Made by a program: the position numbers and the translations under genes. The notes beneath the pieces were generated by a model. It was not told the DNA's origin, ran no database searches, and saw only the letters and a program-made list of their open reading frames with translations. DNA of 64,000 nt from Carex sylvatica (taxonomy: Eukaryota; Streptophyta; Magnoliopsida; Poales; Cyperaceae), in contig CAXKVR010000008.1 in NCBI GenBank assembly GCA_964058845.1, positions 744,001 to 808,000 on the forward strand, read 5' to 3'. Of the stretch, positions 32,267 to 44,868 are shown piece by piece (within the stretch, counting starts at the first letter, position 1; each line of letters begins with the position of its first letter).

Positions 32267-34755
32267 GTCACACCCCAAGACAACCCGCCACGTATTTCTA
32301 TATAAGGCGTATTTACATCACATACACTATCAATAACAACATAATAAAAGCCGCAACATTCCTTTATTAAAATATAACCACTCTAAAAAAAATAGTCAAA
32401 GACAGACATAACTAGTTATAACATGCACTGCCATGCCCATTCATTGTGTCAACAAGAAAGGAACAACAATCATTTAAATACAAATGTGTGGCCATATTTA
32501 TTCTTCCCGCTTAGTCTCAATCTTTTGCTTACTCGAATTCTTCCTCTTCATTACCTGGAACCCACATAAAAGTGGAACGGGTGAGAGATCAAACCTTCTC
32601 TCAGTGCAGAATTTAGTTCCAGCCCATAGTTTATAAAACTTTTACTTTATTCTCACAAATATGAAAATGAATATAATGCGTATGTCTTTTCTAAATGCAA
32701 TGCAATTTTTACCATTACCTTTACTTTCATATACTTTCACGTTCAACGATCAATCATTAACCTGCCTACCCAATGAAAAATCCATCCAATATTGAAAGAC
32801 CGCCAACCAACTGGGAAATCCAACCAACAGTGGGAGGCCGCCAACTCACTGAAAAATCCAACCAACAGTGAGAGGCTGTCTCACTAGACGGAGAATCCAC
32901 CCTACGCTAGGTCTTGACCCATGACAGGAAATCCAACCAATGCCACGTTAACGAGGAGTCCAGTCAAATACCAGACCCAATGTATACATCCCAATATGCA
33001 AGCATATCGGCCCCTGTTCACTTTCATTATCTGTTCATTTCACATACAATCATTTAATCACACAATTCATGTTATTCTCAACACGTCCTACTTATGCAAG
33101 TCCATCGATCAATGTATGAATCCTATCCTTTCATGCAATTTATGTTCTATTCATATCATACGAATGTTCGAAAACAACATGCATAAATCCAACTAATGTC
33201 ATAATAATAAACAGTTGAATGACAACAGACAAGTAAGATAGTTTTATAAAGTTTAGGAAATCCACACCTGTTAACTTTAGCAATTCCTTGATCGTTTCTC
33301 ACGTCTCTTAATTCATCAAAAGTCGAACCTAAGTTTTAAACATACTTCTATTTAATAATGCTCAAATTCATGTGTTTTAATTCCCTAAAGTTCTACATTT
33401 TATTTGAATAGAATGTAATAGATCCGAAAGTAATTTATTTGTTTCAAGTCTTTGAGTTACCTTGAGTTTACGAATTCTCTATAATACGAAACAAAAGAAG
33501 AATTTCAGATTTGGAGTGAGGATTTTCAAATCAGCAGCTAGCAGTACGCACAACAGTCACTGTTTTGGACAGTTCTCGGCAATGGAGACTCCAATTGGGG
33601 TGAATCTGACGTTCATGGATCCGTATCTCCGAGCACCACAACTTTTATCTTGCACGCTCCTTGAGATTCCGGACGTACAGATTGCAGTTCCTTGTGAAAA
33701 TCGGCTGACTAGTTCAGCTCTATTTTCTGGTTTGAGTACGGATAGCAGCCACGATTTTGGCTAGATCTCAGTGGTGGAACTCGGATCGAGGTGAATCCAG
33801 TGCTCAATCATCCGTATCTTCGAGTACTACAATTCCCGTGTTGAAGTCTCATTCATATTCTGAACGTACAAGCGACAGTTCTATGCGGAAGCCGGCTGGT
33901 CGGTTTGAATCCATCGGGGATTCGGACCTTTGAGTTTTCGGTTCTAGGAGAGGGTGGAGATTCGGATCTGAGGTGGAGGCTGCTGTGACGGCTTGGAGGT
34001 AGAGAAGAAGGGTCTCGGTTTGGAGAAGGGGGATGCGGTGGTGGCCGAGGAGGTGGCGACCTAGAGGTTGAGGAAGGTGCGGGTGATTGTGACGGTCTAG
34101 CGGCTGAAAGAGAAGAGGGAGTGGCGGCTAGGGCAAGGAAAAAAAAATAAGGGGAGTGACTGTGGAGAGAGGGGGCTTTATATAAGGTATGGTTAGGGTT
34201 AAAAGATGATTTGTGATTTTTGGGCTTGGGTTTAGTGGGCTAACATTGTAAATTCGGATTTGGGCTCATGACAGAATTTTGTTTTAATATTTGTTTTCAA
34301 AGATTGAAATAATTAGAATTATTGGTTCAGAATTTGGAGAAAGTTAAAACATAAGATTCGTAGGATATTTTGTTATGGTTCTAACGCAACTAGTTTCATC
34401 TTAATCGGAATTTCCAGTGAGGAGAAAAGATAAAAAAGGTCGACGAAGGTCTGCAGTCTTTGGACAGAAATATTTACTGACTTTACAATTTTGTTGAGAA
34501 TCCTACATTCGGAATTTTGGGTAGACTACTACACGAAAGTTGTAGATCATGAAGTTACCTTTTTAGGTATTAAATTTCATTTAATTCCTAATTAATATGA
34601 GTGATCTGTGATTATAATACTAACAGTTATTCATCTGAAAATTTCAAGTGAAGTTAATTTTAGAAGGTTGCCAAACGGGATAACTCATGAAATATTTAAA
34701 TAAGGTTTTTATTAGTATTTACTAAATATCATATCTAAAATTGCGTGGTGTTACA
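32266..34755 (-). mobile_element. probable solo LTR of a Ty3/gypsy element
   Basis: About 2.49 kb. On the minus strand it begins TGTAACACCACGC and ends GGGGTGTGACA, the terminal pattern of Tekay/Del-type LTRs. A TATA box (minus CTTATATAAAGCC, near 34177-34189) followed by a GC-richer stretch fits an LTR promoter. It has no coding sequence. The five bases on each side do not match, so the normal target duplication is not seen; 394-bp repeats flank it instead. Confidence 0.6.
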
Positions 34756-34756
34756 A

Positions 34757-35150
34757 AAATTTAAAAATGTTAGTTTAAATAATATCTTTATATTTACTTT
34801 CAAAAATCACATCTTTATATTTTTTTTCAAAGTTTAAATAATATTTACTTTGAACAATGTTGTAACAAATGGTCATTATGCCTATTAATCAACTGATTAG
34901 TCATTGACGGCGATCAAACTATCACGAATTTTCCCGACTAATTGACCGATTATTCTCAATTATGACCGGTTATTTCCAATTAATTGTTTAACAATACCTT
35001 TTTCGTCTGATAAATGTATACCGTTATTTACAACACTGAAATTGAGCGGCTATACATTAATCGGATTTAATTAACCTTGCCTTTTCTTCCAAATAATCTT
35101 CTTCCCATGTTTATCATGTCTTGGTGGGGCCACATTTGGGTGATATATAT
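34757..35150. repeat. 394-bp direct repeat, copy 2
   Basis: Partner of 31873-32266; it runs from AAATTTAAAAATG to GGGTGATATATAT. Confidence 0.93.
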
Positions 35151-37224
35151 AAAGAAGAAATGAAATTTTTTTATGGCTTTTGAACTGTTTGAATTAGGCT
35201 ATGGGATTTGTTTTCAATCGAATAACTTTTTATAAGTGATTAATTCACTCAAATAATGTGAATTTCTTTTTCTTTTTTTACCGACCCTTAAAAGTTTGTG
35301 TTTGTTTCATCAGGACCTTTCTTCAATTAGCTCATAGTACTTTGTTGAGGACTAAATCTACCAATGACGCATGATCACACATGTGCTGAATATAAAGACA
35401 TCAAATCAGGAGAGGTTGAAAAAGATTACTATATTATAAGTTAAAAAAAAAGACTAAAAAAATATAAGCACTTATAAAAATATATATATAAATAATAAAA
35501 CTGCTAAATTTTAAGTTATAGGATAACTTAGCCACCTCTAACACATAGATCCTCCCCTGCATAACAGCATAACACCAAGTATAATAAAATCGGAGAGTTA
35601 TTGAAACCAATGTAATAGGTATCATAGAATTAAATTTAGTTTCTTCTCCAAAATAAATGTTAATAGGCTTCTATGTAAACTAGGGTAAACATATCGACAC
35701 CACACACGTATTAACACAATATCTTTACAAAAATTTAATGTATAGACAATTTTAATCCTTATTAAATGTCTTTCTAACTATCATATTTTTTTCATAATGT
35801 AATTAATATAGTAATCATTAAATTATTTGGTTTTCATAATTTCTACATTTTTTTTTCCTTTGTTTATATTTCATATTCATGTTAAATCAAAAGCTAAGTC
35901 AAAATACGTATTTAACTTTTTCTTTGTAACTTTTTTTTTTATATTAAGATACACTCACTTTAATATGTGATATATTCCAACTCAAATATTTTTTTAAATT
36001 TTTATATTTTTTCTCTTAATTTTGATACTTATAATCTATTAGTCTATTTCAATTAAAATTGTTAGAAATTTTTTTATTGATTTTTTTGTAATTAATTTAT
36101 TTTTGTTAATTGAATAGATGGATTAATCCCCTAACCCGCCAAAAGAAAACCTTGAAAATCAAGTTTTGAATTATTCAAATGAAAGCAACCAACTTCTTAA
36201 TCTGAAATTTGAAAATTGTGATGATATGCTTCCTGTTGTTCATGATTTATATGGTGCTAAAGGCTATGTATGCTAACAACTCGCGGCTTGCAATCAAATA
36301 AATTTGTTATTTTGTAGTGTTTTGCTGTACTTTTAATTTATAATTTTAATCATAGTTGAATGTCAAATTATTCATGATAATTTGCATTCAATTTGTTTTT
36401 TTTATATAAGTAATCATGTCGTTTTGTTAGTGTTATTACGTAAAAAAGAAGGTAAAATGTTAATAGACAAAATAATTTTTTTATAGTAGATTGTTAAAAA
36501 AAATTGTGAAGTTTTATAAAATAAATCGATATATACAATGTTGATAGATTTTAATAATATAATAAAATCAATTTACTGTTGTAATTCTCTTAAAAAATCT
36601 TAAAGATTTGATTAAAATAAATAATGAATACTTATTATATGATAACATAAAGTTTATAAACATATTTTATAGTAACTTTTAAGAAACATATTTTAAAATA
36701 ATATATGATAGAAAAGCATATTTTAAATAAAATAACATATTTTATAAAACATAACTTTTAAGAAAAAGCAATTATGTGTTAATATATGAGAAAGAATTAT
36801 TTTAAAAAAAAAATACTTAATGAAGAATAAAATTATCTGTATAATAAAATATTTTAATGATGTTGTATTAATATAAAATTGAGTTATTTTAATATTATCA
36901 CTCTGTAAACTAGTACTTTACAAGAAAACAAATATATATATATATATATATGCTAAACATGAACTGTTTTCCTACTATATATTGTTCACTGCTTTGGACC
37001 AGTTGGTTTGCGAGAAGAGCCAAACCCAAACATATCACATCTTACATGAAACGTTCCTTTTGGAAAAGTTTTCTAGGTGACTTAATTAATTGCAATCGAA
37101 TTTTCCGTGATATGTGTCAGGGGACACGGCGAATCAGAAAATTTAAAAGAGAAGGAACTCAAGATCACTTAAAAATTAGATCAAAAGTGGGGAATCGGAA
37201 GTCTCTTTAAATGGGATATAAATC
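35151..37224. other. very AT-rich intergenic DNA
   Basis: No gene is recognised. There are many poly(A)/poly(T) runs and a short (AT)n at 36932-36952. A frame at 36950-37210 looks like chance. Confidence 0.55.
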
Positions 37225-37395
37225 TGCTGTTATTGCAAAGGAATCACATGACTATGTTATTCTTAACTCAACCGTTTAAAAAAATTCATGCACGAATCTC
37301 AAGAAAAAAAAATATTTTTTGAATTCAAATCTCAACAAAGATCAACAGCTGGGATTGAAATAACATAGTCCTGTTACCCCTTTAGAATAACAGCA
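37225..37395. mobile_element. MITE with about 37-bp inverted ends
   Basis: The left TGCTGTTATTGCAAAGG ... GACTATGTTATT is mirrored by AATAACATAGTC ... CCTTTAGAATAACAGCA. It is 171 bp long with no frame. The target duplication is unclear. A related fragment may lie near 60710-60760. Confidence 0.7.
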
Positions 37396-37875
37396 CATTT
37401 ATTTCCCTTCAAATGTGCCATCATATCAATATACTTCTATTTTTGTTATATATAGTTGAGGGTGATCACTTCCACATAGAGTAGATAATATTTGTAAAAT
37501 AATTTCAAAATTATCAGTAATAAATAGTCATAAAGTATCCAAGTTTTTTTTTTTTTTATTCACGTTGAACGCTGTTAGTTATTATTTTATTATATTCATG
37601 TCTTATTATTCACTGTGATTATTTTATTATTTATATTAACGGTTTTATTATTTATTTAAATGACGGCGAGCTAGATGGACATGTGGAAAATCGTTCATGG
37701 TGGATCAAATCGGATTCGGATCTAGTGCGGTAACTTTACTGTGTAGAATAAAATTTGCATTGTTCGTCTTAATTTGACACAAATTTAAAAACATACCACT
37801 ATAATTCAAATAGACACTGAAATGATATTAGTTTGGGTTGTTTTTTTTTTCACACTGAAATGATATTAGTTCGTC

Positions 37876-38288
37876 GAGCAAGGCTACTATACATTGCAAT
37901 GTATAGGTATTTTTGTACATTGGACTATAAATCACCGGATTTAAAGTCCAAATAATTGATTCAAACCGTTCATCTTGTTCTCCATATTAATATGTGTTTG
38001 GAGACCAAATGTTATATTTTTTTGAATTTTTTTACTATTTTTTAGATTTATTGAAAATTGCTATTATTTATGGTCCAGATTTGTCTGAAAAATAACGATT
38101 TTTCATAAATCTAAAAAAATAGTAAAATTTTTTCAAAAAATGTCAAATTTGGCCTCCAAAGTCCAAACACATATTAATATGGAGAACAAGATGAACGGTT
38201 TGAATCAGTTATTTGAACTTTAAATCTGATGATTTATAGTCTAATGTACAAAAATGACTATGCATTGCAATGTATCGTAGTCTTACTC
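37876..38288. mobile_element. long-TIR MITE with 9-bp duplication (Mutator-like)
   Basis: A nearly complete 413-bp palindrome: GAGCAAGGCTAC at the left pairs with GTAGTCTTACTC at the right, and CATTGCAATGTAT and ACAAAAAT words mirror inside. TAGTTCGTC (37867-37875) and TAGTTCATC (38289-38297) match at 8 of 9 positions, the length Mutator-like elements make. Confidence 0.85.
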
Positions 38289-38297
38289 TAGTTCATC

Positions 38298-39073
38298 TTG
38301 GTTTTTTTTTTCTAGGCAATTGGATATTGTTAAGAGTAGCTTAAGAAAAAAGAAGAGTCAATTGACCTTAATTTTTTTATTTATGTATAATTTGGTATAT
38401 AATTTAGAAATATTTTTTTATATAATTGGTAGTGTGTTTGACCCTTATAGTTCGAAAGTTTAGTTATGCCTCTGTATACCGTAGAGAATACTTATCTGAT
38501 TAAATCTTCATAGGACATTTTTGTGGCATGTCATATCATTTTTGTAAGGCGGCCTACAATTTAGAAGACACAAGTTAAATTTCAATTATAGACATTTAAA
38601 AAGAAGATGAGGGTTCAAATGCCTACATCATATTTCTAATTTAAGAATTAAAATAACTTAAAATTTAAACTCAAATGTCAAAATAAAACCGTTAGATATC
38701 ATGAATTTGCGAAAAAAAATATGCCAATGTAGATAAATTATGGATGTTGATTTTTTTTTTCAACTTATTAATTAATATAAAACTAAAATAAAAAGTGATA
38801 GCTTATTATGTGCATGTAAAGAAAATAATATAAATAACATATAATTATTTTATTTTGACATATAAATTAAAAATAATTGTTATTAAAAAATAAAAAATGG
38901 AGACATATATGATATCGTGCCTCCATTTTAGAATTTAGAATTTAGAATTTTTGCTATTAAAACATTGAGAAGCCCTTATTTTATAAAGAAGATACAATTT
39001 TGAATGGCTATGCAACTATTGTCAATCCTTGTAATAGCATACTAGTACATGAATATGTAACAACTATGTGCAT
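38298..39073. other. AT-rich DNA with degenerate foldback elements
   Basis: 38640-38890 shows weak inverted arms similar to 13080-13391 (TCAAAATAAAACCGTTAG on the left). 38355-38475 resembles the GTCAATTGACC interior of the hAT MITEs. No gene is seen. Confidence 0.45.
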
Positions 39074-39084
39074 GTAAAGGCAGC

Positions 39085-39205
39085 CGACATTTTTAAAAAT
39101 ATCCAAAAAATAAAACAAATTATTAAGAATAACCGGGGTGTGAGAAAATTTTTAAAAATGCCCAAACCGTAAATATTCTGTACGGTTTCGAATTTTTTTT
39201 TTTTT
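39085..39205. repeat. left terminal inverted repeat of the Mutator-like element
   Basis: Pairs with about 44750-44868; the match includes the words AATAACCGGGGT and CCGTAAATATTCTGTACGGT. The last is itself a short palindrome. Confidence 0.88.
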
Positions 39206-39230
39206 CTTAAAGAGGGTTTAGGGTTTATTG

Positions 39231-39709
39231 GAATTTAGTTTAGTTTGTGTTTGGAGATTATGTTATTCAGTTTGTTTGTAATTTAGATTAGTTTGAATTG
39301 TTAAGTTAGAGGTTTGTATGAATTGTTTGGACTCAGAAGCACTCCTTCAGCAGTTCGGGCAATTTTTGAGATATGATATCTCACGATCTGTTTTGAGATT
39401 TTATATGAAACTTCACAGTCTTGTTCTACGATGTTAAGACTGCATGTCGGTCAATTTTTATAATTTTTGAAGATGTCCTGCTATCTTAACCAGAGGTGCA
39501 AAATTGGACTTAGAAGAACTCCTTCAGCAGTTTCGGACAATTTTTTAGAGATGTATCTCACGATCTATTTTAACCAGAGGTACAAAGTTGGGCTCAAAAA
39601 CACTCTAACTTAACAATTCGTACAAACCTCTAACTTAACAATTCAAACTAATCTAAATTCCAAATAAACTAAATAACATAATCTCCAAACACAAACTAAA
39701 CTAAATTTT
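39231..39709. repeat. large hairpin, two 95-bp arms
   Basis: 39231-39325 (GAATTTAGTTTAGTTTGTG ...) is mirrored by 39614-39709 (... CACAAACTAAACTAAATTT) with only a handful of mismatches. The loop of about 290 bases holds a direct repeat (CTCCTTCAGCAGTT at about 39343 and 39509). It lies downstream of the mobile-domain gene on that gene's strand. Confidence 0.9.
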
Positions 39710-40125
39710 GGTTCAGTTTGTATAGAATATTTACGGTACAAAATCTCAAAACAGATCGTGAGATATTGGCTCTCGAAAATTCCAAAACATGCTGTTTCTA
39801 GCCAAAACAGAGGGAGAAACAGAGGGAGAAAGCTTGTCGTATTGTTGTTCTTAATTTTATTCTATTGTTTAACGTTGCGAATTTAACAAGTGATTTTTTT
39901 TTGTTATTTTTTATTTTTGGTTGTTATTATATTTTTTTTGTGTAAGGTGTTTTTATTGTATAAATACTACCATAAAACGATAAAAATATATAACATAGCT
40001 CAACCCCAAGCATAATAAAACATAACAAAACTAAAATACACTACAACAAAAAATATAAAACTAAACTCAAACATAATAAAACACAACATAGCTAAACTGA
40101 ACTAAAACTATAAAAAAATTCTCTA

Positions 40126-42974
40126 TCAGCGCCAATCCGAAAGGGTAAATCGGTGAGCTGCTTGACCTCTATTTTCTCTACTGAAATTCCATTCATGCCA
40201 GTCATCCCACTCTAGTTCTCCGTCCGGCGCTCTGCGAGCTGGTGTAACCTCTTCCTCAGGCTTGGCCTCTATGCTCATCGTGAGTGCTCTATTCCATGGA
40301 TCATCGGGAATAGGGGCCGCATGAGTAGCTGACGGTGGCAGAGGGGTACGAAATAAGGAATCCGCAAGCTGGAATGCATAGTCAGATTGAGTCCCACTAC
40401 CAGAGGCCTCCCAATCGTGAGCCTCGCTGGATACGGCTGATGTGGAGAGGCGGCTATATCCCACTAATCATCTCCAACTAGATCTGCAAGGCTTAAACTC
40501 AAGCTGTCATCCTGCATATGGTGGATCTCCGGAGACTCATGCTGCTCATGTGGCTCAGGCGGTGGCGGCATGTAGGCAGGACCCTGCAAGGATACCAATA
40601 AATTAGTAAACTTTAACTATCTTGGCTTAAAATAAAAGAAGAAATTTACTGAAGTACGAAATTTTATCTTGATCTAAAATAAAATAAAGATTTACATACC
40701 GGGGGAAGAACTGGTCGTCCATGGACGTCAAGATAGCCATGCCAACCGGACATACCATATACCCAACGATGGTAGTCCCACTCCGACTGCTCGTGGGGTG
40801 GCGATGGCATCTAAGAAGCCATAACAGGTGGCGCGTCGGGCTCGTCCTTCTGCACTTTGCGCCAATCAATTTCCTCTCCAGCGTCTCGTAGCATGGTGAC
40901 TAGCTTAGCGGACTGGCTGTGGTCATCAATGCATGGGGCAACCAAGTTCAACACATAATGTCCAAATGCTCTATATCCGCGTTTTCCAAGACAAACGATT
41001 GCATGCCCGGCACTTTTAATCGATAGTAGCAACTAAAAAAACAAACAAACTTAGATAAAAAAAAGTTATGAAAAAAGTTAGATTAGATAAAAAAAATGTG
41101 TTATTCTAGGTGCATTACCTGGCAAGCACCTTTTCGGCCAGTGGGGGTATAACCATAATCGTCGAAGATCATGGAGTAAAGAAAATTGCTGTAATCTCCC
41201 TCTATATACACTGATGCCATGCAGACCCGCTGGTACCAAGCCTGATATCTCAATAAGGGATCTCCCTGGAACTGCATCCCATCAGCCTCCGGCATCTGCC
41301 ACAAGTTGGCACTCATATTCGCTGCCCTGTTGTAGTGCTCCGAGTGATACTCACTCCAATCTCTATTGTGATTATTAACATGGCTTATCATGTAATTAAT
41401 ATATTAGTTGCAATTTAAATTCAAGAACCAATGTTAAGTACAAAAATGCTAAAGAGAACATAACTTACCCGTGTAGAGAAATGATCACTGATCTCGGGAC
41501 ATCTGGATCTGTGAGGATGAGTGCAGGATATCGAAACCAATGGAACACCCGGTCTGGATAGTGATGCTCCACTATCCAGAAGCACACCAGCGGACCCCTG
41601 TAGAGCCACATCTCATGATCATCTGCTACAATCTGTGGCAGCCTCCCCTCAGTGTATAACTTATGATACGGATCCCATATCACTTGCGTCTCACCCAGAC
41701 TCTGAATCTGAGTTCATACCACCCTGATACCTACTGACTTTCCATGAGGGTTGTCCTTGTAGAATTGATGTCCGTACCATTTCATGCCAAATGCCGGACA
41801 GTTTTCATTATCAGGCTCTCCCCATGAATCCTCGTTCGGCTCAGGTACCCCTACCGGTAGCCGTGACCATGACCAATGCTGCAGTAGAAGTATCGGCCCA
41901 TAGATTTGCTTACTTTTCAACTATAATTTGAAGAATATTAGCCGTCAGGAACAAGTTGAATAATTAAAATAAGATAACAAGTGCATGAAAAGTTAAATAA
42001 TTAAAATAAGACAAAAAGAGCATACTGACCTTGCAACAGTGGCACAAGTTGGAGTAAAGATGTGCTAGGACCGCCCCACCCAAGTTGTACCTGCTCGACG
42101 GCTGAAGGTCTCGCAGCAGCTCTAGATACATCATCGGGATGGTATCACCGCTCGAATCAGCAAACATGACAGAACCAAATAGGTCCATCATGAAGCCCCG
42201 TGTGTATCTGTAATATCAAAATTACAAAACAACTCATTTTCAGCATGAAATATAGTAAAAATAAATAAATGTAATACGAATAGTTTGTATAAGTACCTCT
42301 CAATCTCGAGCTCAGTGGAATCACTACCCAGATCTCTCCTAAACATAGCTCACAACTTCCTCTTTTCCAGACAGTACTTGGACCTCCCCCCATTGCCGCG
42401 TATATCTAGCTCAGCTCCAAACAACTCTTCGAGCATGTAATTAATCGTGTTGTCATCGGTGGGGTCAGATATGCCACCAATGGGCACGCCCTGGATAGGC
42501 AAACCCCACAGGGCAGTGACGTCCTGGAGAGTCACTGTCATCTCTCCGAAAGGTAAGTGAAACGTGTGCGTCTCGGGGCGCCATCGCTCCACTAGTCCTG
42601 CAATGAAGGATGCATTAATGGCCTTACTCTCTGACTCTAGAATATCGACCAAATATTGCAACCCCAAATTTTGCAGATACGGCTCCATGAGCGAGTAGTA
42701 CTGCATATCGTAATGCCGACTCCTGACAGTAATAATTGTCTCACTCTGCGTTGAAAAAAGTAAACAATATAAAAACCTAAAAATACGAAAAATCAACAAA
42801 ATTTAAACTTAAAAAACAAAAAAAGTAATAAAGTACCTCTTTAGATGCCAGTGAGACTCGATGCTCATTGTGAGGCATCCATAATAAAGGACTGAAATGG
42901 TTCTTGCTATTACTGGGAATGGGCTCATCAACCGAGTCGGCTGTGGGTGGTCTCCTAGATCGTCCTCTAGCCAT
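40126..42974 (-). pseudogene. plant mobile domain (MAIN-like) gene, decayed
   Basis: The family (PMD; MAIN, MAIL1, 'PP7 long form') acts in silencing and genome stability in plants and is also carried by transposons. Seven exons keep good GT-AG sites and phases: 42837-42974, 42297-42745, 42030-42207, 41469-41920, 41119-41362, 40700-41032 and 40126-40583. The domain is clear: YLVDILESESKAINASFIAG, ERWRPETHTFHLPFGEMTVT, DVTALWGLPIQG, DSSGDTIPMMYLELLRDLQP and GGAVLAHLYSNLC. In-frame stops stand at 42350-42352, 41714-41716 and 40811-40813. Near 40464 the frame shifts into a 111-residue tail (SSEAHDWEASGSGTQSDYAF ... FTLSDWR). Stops probably come from Trp or similar codons. It sits inside a Mutator-like element. 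Confidence 0.88.
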
Positions 42975-43215
42975 CCTAATTGCAATAAAAATATGCTAAA
43001 AAAAATAAAAATATGCTAAAAAAATAAAAATATGCTAAAAAAAATAAAAATATACTCAAATATGCTAAAATACGCTAATTGCACTAAAAATATTTATGAA
43101 CAAGCGTAAAAATAAAAGTTTAATTAGCTTTTGTTTCAGCATCGACAATTTTTTTTCTTTAAGCATTATTGACTCAACATTATTTTTAATTAAATAATAG
43201 GAATATAAACTTTTA

Positions 43216-43840
43216 GGGGACGTTTGGATCGAGCAAGAATTAGTGCAGAAATAGTGATTTTTGAGTTAGTGGTTGAGAATAGTGCTGACCCGAATGATTC
43301 GAGAATAGCACTAACTTTAGACTATTCGAGTTAGTAAAAATGTCGTTTGGATTGTATGTTTGGAATAGCGATTGAGAAAATATATAAAATAGTAATTAAC
43401 ATAATTTAATATTTAAACTTATATTATATTATATTTAAAATAATATTTTTTTAATACTAATCTATTTAAATATGATATTATATTTATTTAATGCTAATTT
43501 AATATTTTATTTAATAATAATCTAATATTTGACCTAATAATATATTACATTTAACATTTAAATTAATATTATATTATATTTAATCTAATATTTTATTTAA
43601 TAATAAACTAAAATTTAAAGTAATATTATATTACATTTAATATTTAATTTAATATTATATTAAATTAATATTTAAAGTAATATGATATTTTATATTTTAT
43701 ATTTTATTTAATACTAATCTACATTTTAAAATAATATTATATTTAATTTAATATTTAAACTAATAGTTTATTTAAAACTAATCTAAGAAAATTACCGTAA
43801 ATCAAGATTAGCTCTATTCTTGGTAGATCCAAACGCAACC
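43216..43840. mobile_element. Tourist-like MITE inside the Mutator-like element
   Basis: The 625-bp insert begins GGGGACGTTTGGATC and ends GATCCAAACGCAACC, imperfect inverted ends. TTA stands on both sides (43213-43215, 43841-43843), the target of PIF/Harbinger elements. The inside is extremely AT-rich. Confidence 0.7.
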
Positions 43841-44243
43841 TTATAGTATGCTTAAAAAAATTAACACTTCATCTAAAAAATATACATAAAAGGTAAATTG
43901 GTCTTGTGCATAATAAAAAAATTGCAAATTTTGTTTGCATCATATGTGCACTTAAATTGACATAAAATAACCTTCAATTTTTTCTTATCATAAGATCAAT
44001 TGATATCCGACCCAACATGCAATATAACCACATCCGATCTAACAAATTCAAGCACAATTACAATTCAACCAATTCGAATCTATCACCAATTCTAATAAAT
44101 TCAACCAATTCAACCAATTCTAACAAATTCAATCACAATTACAATTCAACCAATTCAATAATTCACAATTCAATCTATCACCAAATTGAACTAATCGAAT
44201 TAAACAACTACTTAAATTTAACCATATCACCAAATTCACAATT

Positions 44244-44266
44244 AAACCCTAACCCTAACCCTAACC
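44244..44266. repeat. interstitial telomere-like repeat
   Basis: AAACCCT followed by AACCCT units, three to four copies, in an AATTC-rich low-complexity part of the Mutator-like element. Such boxes also occur in plant promoters; this one is upstream of the mobile-domain gene on its strand. Confidence 0.7.
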
Positions 44267-44749
44267 ATAAATTGAACTAATCACATTCAAAACCCTAACC
44301 AATAACCAATAACTCTAATTAAATTTAATCACAACATAAATTATTTTTTAATCGAATTTTAACCCTAAACCCTAATCCAAAACCCTAATCGAATTTTAAT
44401 CGCATTCAAAACTTACTCTAATCGAATTTTAATCGCATTCAAAACTTATCCGAAATTTTCAGTCGAGAATACGGCGGAGTCAGTGAGGAGCACGAGCGAG
44501 GAAGAGGGAGAGGGAGGAGAGGCAGCGGGAGGGTGGCGGCGAGGGAGGAAGAGTGGCAGTGCAGCGGAGGAGTGGCAGCGGAAGGGTGGTGGTGAGGGAG
44601 AGGAAGAACCGGCTGTGAAGGGGCGGAGGGCAGGAGCTCTTCTTTTTCCTTTTTTTTTCTGGCGGAGAGGCGAAACAGAGAGGGAGAAGAAGAGGGCTGG
44701 CTGCGCGGAACCTATTTAAAAGCCCAAACCGTATATATTATTTACGATT

Positions 44750-44868
44750 TGGAATTAAAATTTCAAACCGTACAGAATATTTACGGTTTGGGTATTTTTT
44801 TAAAAAATTTCAGACCCCGGTTATTCTTAATAATTTATTTTATTTTTTGAATATTTTTAAAAATGTCG
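44750..44868. repeat. right terminal inverted repeat of the Mutator-like element
   Basis: Mirror of 39085-39205. Confidence 0.88.

Larger units (their letters stand above)
39085..44868. mobile_element. complete Mutator-like transposon carrying a plant mobile domain gene
   Basis: The 5784-bp element begins CGACATTTTTAAAAATAT and ends ATATTTTTAAAAATGTCG. The inverted ends run on for over 100 bp: ATTATTAAGAATAACCGGGG and CCCAAACCGTAAATATTC on the left are mirrored at 44750-44830. GTAAAGGCAGC occurs directly outside both ends (39074-39084 and 44869-44879), an 11-bp target duplication in the Mutator range. Inside lie a hairpin (39231-39709), the plant mobile domain gene (40126-42974, minus), a Tourist-like MITE (43216-43840) and a GC-rich purine stretch (44480-44660). 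No MuDR-type transposase is present, so the element is non-autonomous. Confidence 0.88.

Noticed and set aside
33462..33764. Plus-strand frame of 100 codons in the solo LTR
   Set aside because: It runs opposite to the inferred LTR transcription and shows no domain.
36950..37210. Plus-strand frame of 86 codons starting MLNMNCFPTIYC
   Set aside because: No recognisable domain, a start directly behind an (AT)n run, and an AT-rich setting; most likely chance.
44483..44719. Plus-strand open frame rich in Glu, Gly and Arg
   Set aside because: It is a low-complexity GAG/GGC purine stretch inside the transposon, without any motif; such stretches stay open by composition.
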